A stretch of 5,371 nt of DNA from Halobacteriales archaeon QH_10_70_21 (GTDB lineage: Archaea > Halobacteriota > Halobacteria > Halobacteriales > Haloarculaceae), in assembly GCA_003021325.1 (NCBI GenBank), contig PXQM01000135.1, positions 1 through 5,371 on the forward strand, read 5' to 3'. The position numbers and the translations under genes were made by a program. Below, piece after piece: positions 2,446 to 5,371 of the stretch; position 1 is the stretch's first letter, and each line of letters begins with the position of its first letter. The notes beneath the pieces are model-generated. The model searched no databases. It had not been told where the DNA came from and worked only from the letters and a program-made list of their open reading frames with translations.

Positions 2446-5371
2446 ATGAGCGAGGCTGCCGCCGAGGAGACCGGGCGGGAGATATGGATCGAGAAGTACC
2501 GCCCGCAGACGCTCGAGGACGTCGTCGGACACGAGGCCATCACGGAACGGCTACAGCGCTACATTGACCAGCAAGATTTGCCCCACCTTCTGTTCGCGGG
2601 GCCGGCAGGTACCGGGAAATGCGTCACCGGCGAGACCCCCGTGCTGACGAACAGAGGCGTCGAACGGATCGGGAGCGTGGTCGGTGACGTCGAGGGATTC
2701 GCTGACCCGGACGGAGAGCTCGAAGTCGCGACGTTCGACGAGGGAGACGGGTTCGAGTTCGTCGAACCGTCGAACGTCTTCGGCAAACGGACCGACGAAC
2801 TCGTCCGGGTGTCGACACGCGACGGGAGCGAACCGACGGTCACGCCGGAACACCGGCTGCTGGTCGTCGACGAGGACGGCCTCTCGTGGACCCGGGCGGA
2901 ACGGCTCCAGCCGGGCGACCGAATCGCTCGTCCGCTGGAGGCGCCACTGCCCGCCGGCGACGACCGTATCGAGTGGCTCGAAGAACTCGACGGCGAGCGA
3001 GTTTTCGTGCACGTGACCGAGGCGTTCGCGGCGCAGTACGAGATCCCGGCCAGCCAGAACAACGTCGGAGCAAAACGGGAGGTCCTCGAGAGAGTTCGCG
3101 CCGGCCAGACCGACGAGCGGATAGCCGAAGAGACCGACGTTCCGGAAAAAACGGTCCGGGACTACCGTCGGCGAGCGGCCGACACCGACCTCGATGCCAC
3201 CTCGACCGTCTGCTCGCTGTCGTACCTCCGTTCGCTCGACGCTCCGCGCGAGGAACTCCGAGAACAGACCGAACGGATCCAGTACGTCGCCCGAAACAAC
3301 ACCCGGTCGCGCCCGGTGGAACTCCCCCAGGAACTGACGACCGAACTCGCGACGCTTCTCGGCCTCGCGTTGAGCGAGGCTACCGCCGAGGAGACCGGGC
3401 GGGAGATATGGATCGAGAAGTACCGCCCGCAGACGCTCGAGGACGTCGTCGTCGACCCGAAACGGGGCGAGCAGAAGGGCGTCCCGTACCGCGTCATCGA
3501 CAACCGGACCGTCGTCCACTACCTTCGGCGCTGCTTCGCCGTGCTCGACGAGGGTGAGACGGTCGGTTCACGCATCCTTCGCGCGCCCCCGGAGCCGCGG
3601 CGGGCGTTCCTCCGGGCCGTCTTCGACGCCGAGGGGCACGTTACCGAGGACGGGATGCTCGAACTCACCCAGAAGGACGAAGACGTCATCACGCTGCTTT
3701 CGTACCTGTTGGCGGGCGAGGGGGTCCCGACCCGCCGAAAGACCGAACGGAAGGCCGCGACCAACGGGACCGGCGAAAAGCGGGAGTACCACGTGCTCTA
3801 CGTTTCGAGCGCCCCGGCGCTGTCGCGGTTCGAAGAGCGAGTGGGTTTTACGCTGCCGACGAAAGCCGAGCGACTCGCCGAGAACGCTGCGCGTGACTCC
3901 AACCCGAACCACGACACGGTGCCGGTACAGTCCCCGGTCTCCGACCTGTGTGAGACACTGTATCTGCCGAAGGACGACCTGTTGACCCGAACACTGAATC
4001 CGGAAACCCCTGGTCGAGAGAACTACCTCGCCGACATCGAGCGAGTGCTAGACGCCGCGGCCGAGAGAATCGAACTCGCACAGGAGGCCCTCGAGACGGT
4101 TCAGCGACTGGAGGCCGACCTCAGGCGCACCGAGGCGATACCGGCGGCATGGGTCGGCGGGCGCGACCGGCTGGAGCCAATATCGGTCCGGCGCGACCTC
4201 AGCGAGAAGACGGGCATCAGGTCGGACCGGCTACTGGAGTATTCGGACGGCTACGGACGACAATCGAACGACTCGGCGTTCCGTACAACCACGTCTCGGA
4301 AGGAACCGACCTCCGTGGGACCGACGTTATCAATCTGCTGGAGAACGACGACCATTCCCTCCCGACGATCACCCGGTTCCGCACCGTCGCCGAACGCGTC
4401 CGCGAACTCGCAGCCGGGATGCTCTCGGGGACCGTACTGGAGGACCTCCGGGCGCTGGACGTCCTCGCCCGCGGCGACCTGTATTTCGACGAGGTGCGGT
4501 CGGTCGAGGTGCTCGAGGAGTCCCAGCGCGTCTACGACCTGACCGTTCCGGGAACGCGCAACTACGTCGCCGGCAGCGTACCGACGGTGATGCACAACAC
4601 CACCTCGGCCATCGCCATCGCCAAGGAGATATACGGCGACGAGTGGCGCGAGAACTTCCTGGAGCTGAACGCCTCGGACCAGCGCGGCATCGACGTGGTG
4701 CGGGACCGCATCAAGAGCTTCGCGCGGGCCTCCTTCGGCGGCTACGACCACCGCATCATCTTCCTCGACGAGGCGGACGCGTTGTGTGTGCCGCCGGGAA
4801 CCGAGGTCGTTACGGGATACCCCTCGTCGCCGGAAATAAAAAAGATAGAAGACGTGGCTGAGGATGGCGAGTCCGTGCCCTCGGTCGACTTCGAGACCAA
4901 CGAGATACAGTCCGACGAGGGCAAGCTGGTCGATTCCGGTGTCGCCGATTTCTTCGAACTCGAATTAGCTGACGGGCGAACGGTCCTCGCGAGCCTCACT
5001 CACCCGTTCTTCGCGGTCGGGGAGAACGGGAAGCTCGTCGAAAAGGAGCTACGAGAACTGGCGCCGGGTGACGAGATTGCGGATTTCAAGGACGAAATCG
5101 GCGTCTCCCGGTGTGGAATCTGTGAGGACTGGGCTGCCGGGCGGTTCTGTTCCATCGACTGCAAGGACGAAGGGCACAGCCGCGAGATGCGGGGCGAAAA
5201 CGATCCCATGGACGGGACGGAACGGTCGGACGAGCGACGCGAGAAGATCGTCGAGAAACTCTCCGACGGGCGGTTCGAAGGGGGAAACAACCCGAACTAC
5301 GGTGGCGACTTCCACGGAGTGTCCGTTTGGGAGATGGACGAAGAGCGGATCGAAGAGTTCCGCGAAACGCT
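2446..5371 (+). CDS. rfcS: Replication factor C small subunit, split by two inteins; one frameshift; 3' end outside window
   Basis: RfcS is the AAA+ ATPase of the archaeal clamp loader, which opens the PCNA ring and places it on primed DNA. Host parts seen: residues 1-58 (2446-2619) with the family box [15 protein letters not shown] and the Walker A start GPAGTGK, then 62 residues (4599-4784) from [13 protein letters not shown] through [16 protein letters not shown] to the Walker B region [10 protein letters not shown]. Together they give 120 of about 320-330 expected residues; sensor, SRC and C-terminal parts lie beyond the window. Intein 1 interrupts the P-loop after Lys58 and intein 2 follows DEADAL. 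Frame 1 is used from 2446 to about 4243-4262, then frame 3 to the right edge. Without a correction, translation would stop at TGA 4540-4542 inside intein 1. As written, the gene cannot yield an active clamp loader. Identification is firm; whether the break is real is not. Confidence 0.93.
2447..2527 (+). repeat. Direct repeat copy A: 5' end of rfcS (donor)
   Basis: An 81-bp segment covering the last two bases of the ATG and codons 2 to about 27 of rfcS. It matches 3371-3451 at 80 of 81 bases, the single difference being G at 2458 against A at 3382 (Ala against Thr). This copy encodes the conserved RfcS N terminus ([17 protein letters not shown]), so it is in its native place and is the likely donor. 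Confidence 0.95.
3073..3177 (+). other. Helix-turn-helix-like DNA-binding segment inside intein 1
   Basis: Intein residues about 152-186 read [20 protein letters not shown], then [15 protein letters not shown]. The pattern helix, [19 protein letters not shown] turn-recognition helix, then basic RRRA is that of a small HTH such as those in sigma-like or resolvase-type regulators. It lies between the N-terminal splicing block and the first LAGLIDADG motif, a usual place for an accessory DNA-recognition domain in homing-endonuclease inteins. It probably helps target the intein-less rfcS allele. Assigned by eye from residue pattern. Confidence 0.6.
3343..3642 (+). other. LAGLIDADG (DOD) homing endonuclease core of intein 1, probably damaged
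   Basis: Motif 1 is [12 protein letters not shown] (3343-3378, intein residues 242-253) and motif 2 is [12 protein letters not shown] (3607-3642, residues 330-341), preceded by block-D-like [11 protein letters not shown]. Acidic residues are present in both (Glu253; Asp336 and Glu338). The 85-residue spacing looks ordinary. However, the Gly that normally follows the motif 1 acid is Ala, and the next 25 or so residues are a copy of the RfcS N terminus rather than endonuclease sequence. Recognisable endonuclease sequence resumes at about [20 protein letters not shown] (from about 3451). The beta-strands that contact DNA after motif 1 are therefore lost, and the endonuclease is expected to be inactive. 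This is inference from motifs. Confidence 0.75.
3371..3451 (+). repeat. Direct repeat copy B: rfcS 5' end embedded in intein 1 endonuclease
   Basis: The copy lies 924 bp downstream of copy A, in the same direction and the same reading frame (924 is divisible by 3). It encodes [20 protein letters not shown] and on to LEDVV as intein residues 252 to about 277, starting exactly where motif 1 reads LSE. Identity is lost abruptly on both sides: at 3370 (T against A) and at 3452 (T against G). This segment is foreign to LAGLIDADG proteins. The left edge shares the bases TGAGCGAGG that an LALSEG coding sequence would have in common with ATG-AGC-GAG-G of rfcS, so a microhomology-guided copying event is plausible. 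Confidence 0.95.
4243..4262 (+). other. Frame break in intein 1 (net -1)
   Basis: Upstream coding is in frame 1 (ending in [13 protein letters not shown]) and downstream coding is in frame 3 (from about [18 protein letters not shown]). One lost base in the Gly codon GGN at 4249-4251 would give a smooth join, [18 protein letters not shown] shortened to GG, or GGCC shortened to GGC, would both do it, and these are short-homopolymer contractions typical of sequencing error. Left uncorrected, frame 1 runs into nonsense and stops at 4540-4542. I see no slippery heptamer that would suggest programmed frameshifting. The break is certain in the given sequence; its cause is not. Confidence 0.9.
4785..5371 (+). 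mobile_element. Intein 2 (Walker B site of RfcS), N-terminal part, with Cys4/NUMOD3-like endonuclease region
   Basis: The host sequence [10 protein letters not shown] is followed by Cys where RfcS normally continues with Thr-Ser, and the next 195 residues are not RfcS. Block A is [15 protein letters not shown]. Block B is [13 protein letters not shown] with His73, followed by [14 protein letters not shown], the usual end of an N-terminal splicing domain. The first position of the TxxH motif is Ser here. After the splicing domain come CX2C-X8-CX3C (Cys110, 113, 122, 126), then RGENDPMDG (from residue 136), a helix [11 protein letters not shown], and GGNNPNYGG (166-174). These resemble the zinc cluster and NUMOD3 repeats of HNH homing endonucleases. 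The region contains a locally AT-rich patch (around 4830-4850), unlike its host. The nuclease active site and C-terminal splicing blocks lie beyond the window. Intein identity is strong; nuclease class is inferred. Confidence 0.9.

Larger units (their letters stand above)
2620..4598 (+). mobile_element. Intein 1 (P-loop site of RfcS) with LAGLIDADG endonuclease
   Basis: A protein-splicing element that excises itself from the RfcS precursor. Splicing signals: Cys1 after GTGK with block [12 protein letters not shown]; block B TVTPEH (Thr75 and His78 of the intein); C-terminal block F/G from VYDLTVPG to VMHN (4530-4598), with host Thr as the +1 nucleophile. It spans 1979 nt, one short of 660 codons, which fits a single-base loss. 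Between the splicing halves lie a helix-turn-helix-like stretch (3073-3177), two DOD endonuclease motifs (3343-3378 and 3607-3642) and a second small HTH-like stretch ([19 protein letters not shown], about 4189-4245). The P-loop GK/TT is a classic intein site in archaeal RFC genes. Oddities: a host-derived patch inside the endonuclease (3371-3451) and a frame break near 4243-4262. Element type and boundaries are firm. Confidence 0.95.

Noticed and set aside
2367..2543. N-terminal extension of the beta-helix membrane protein
   Set aside because: The extension would place the signal peptide internally and overlaps rfcS in antisense; the TATA-like box supports the start at 2366.
3370..3451. Internal TTG start making a second, short RfcS-like protein from the copied patch
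   Set aside because: No promoter or ribosome site precedes it, the similarity stops after about 27 codons, and no P-loop follows.
2551..3519. Minus-strand open frame of 322 codons opposite intein 1
   Set aside because: It is a shadow of the intein frame. The short segment it shares with another minus-strand frame only reflects the 81-bp direct repeat.
4243..4262. Programmed ribosomal frameshift
   Set aside because: No slippery heptamer, no A- or T-rich slip site and no evident stimulatory structure next to the break; a lost base explains it more simply.
4643..4861. Small plus-strand open frame across the Walker B region
   Set aside because: It is out of frame with RfcS and intein 2, both clearly coded in another frame there.
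1..5371. CRISPR arrays, tRNA or rRNA genes, insertion-sequence ends
   Set aside because: No regularly spaced repeats, no cloverleaf-like segments and no terminal inverted repeats or transposase motifs were seen; the only mobile elements are the two inteins.

Overview
The window looks like a haloarchaeal chromosome. It is very GC-rich, its proteins are acidic and Arg-rich but Lys-poor, promoters sit at leaderless spacing, and it carries two archaeal signature genes: a SAMP2-type ubiquitin-like protein and the replication factor C small subunit. No species can be named from the sequence alone.

Layout, left to right. (1) The C-terminal 247 residues of an alpha-D-phosphohexomutase (+ strand, cut by the left edge) end at 745. 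(2) Three minus-strand genes follow, in transcription order: a secreted/membrane protein with bactofilin-like beta-helix repeats (2366-1332), a 66-residue SAMP2-like modifier ending in Gly-Gly (1295-1095), and a GNAT acetyltransferase (1090-737) whose 3' end overlaps the hexomutase stop. (3) A 79-bp divergent intergenic region holds two TATA-like boxes, each about 26-28 bp from its start codon. (4) rfcS, the clamp-loader small subunit (+ strand, from 2446), runs off the right edge.

The interesting part is rfcS, which is interrupted twice. Intein 1 (2620-4598) splits the Walker A P-loop right after its Lys and carries a LAGLIDADG (DOD) endonuclease. Intein 2 (from 4785, incomplete) sits right after the Walker B DEADAL motif and carries a four-Cys cluster and NUMOD3-like motifs, which suggest a different, HNH-type endonuclease. 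Only 120 host residues are visible.

Two anomalies stand out. First, intein 1 contains an in-frame copy (80 of 81 bases identical) of the first 27 codons of its own host gene. The copy begins within the first LAGLIDADG motif and replaces endonuclease sequence. Second, the reading frame breaks once near 4243-4262, still inside intein 1. The break fits a single missing base and leaves the C-terminal splicing half, the rest of rfcS and intein 2 out of frame. Because rfcS should be essential, the break is either a sequencing error, a recent lesion, or a sign that another intact copy exists; the sequence alone cannot decide. The copied patch could likewise be a real recombination product or a library/assembly chimera.
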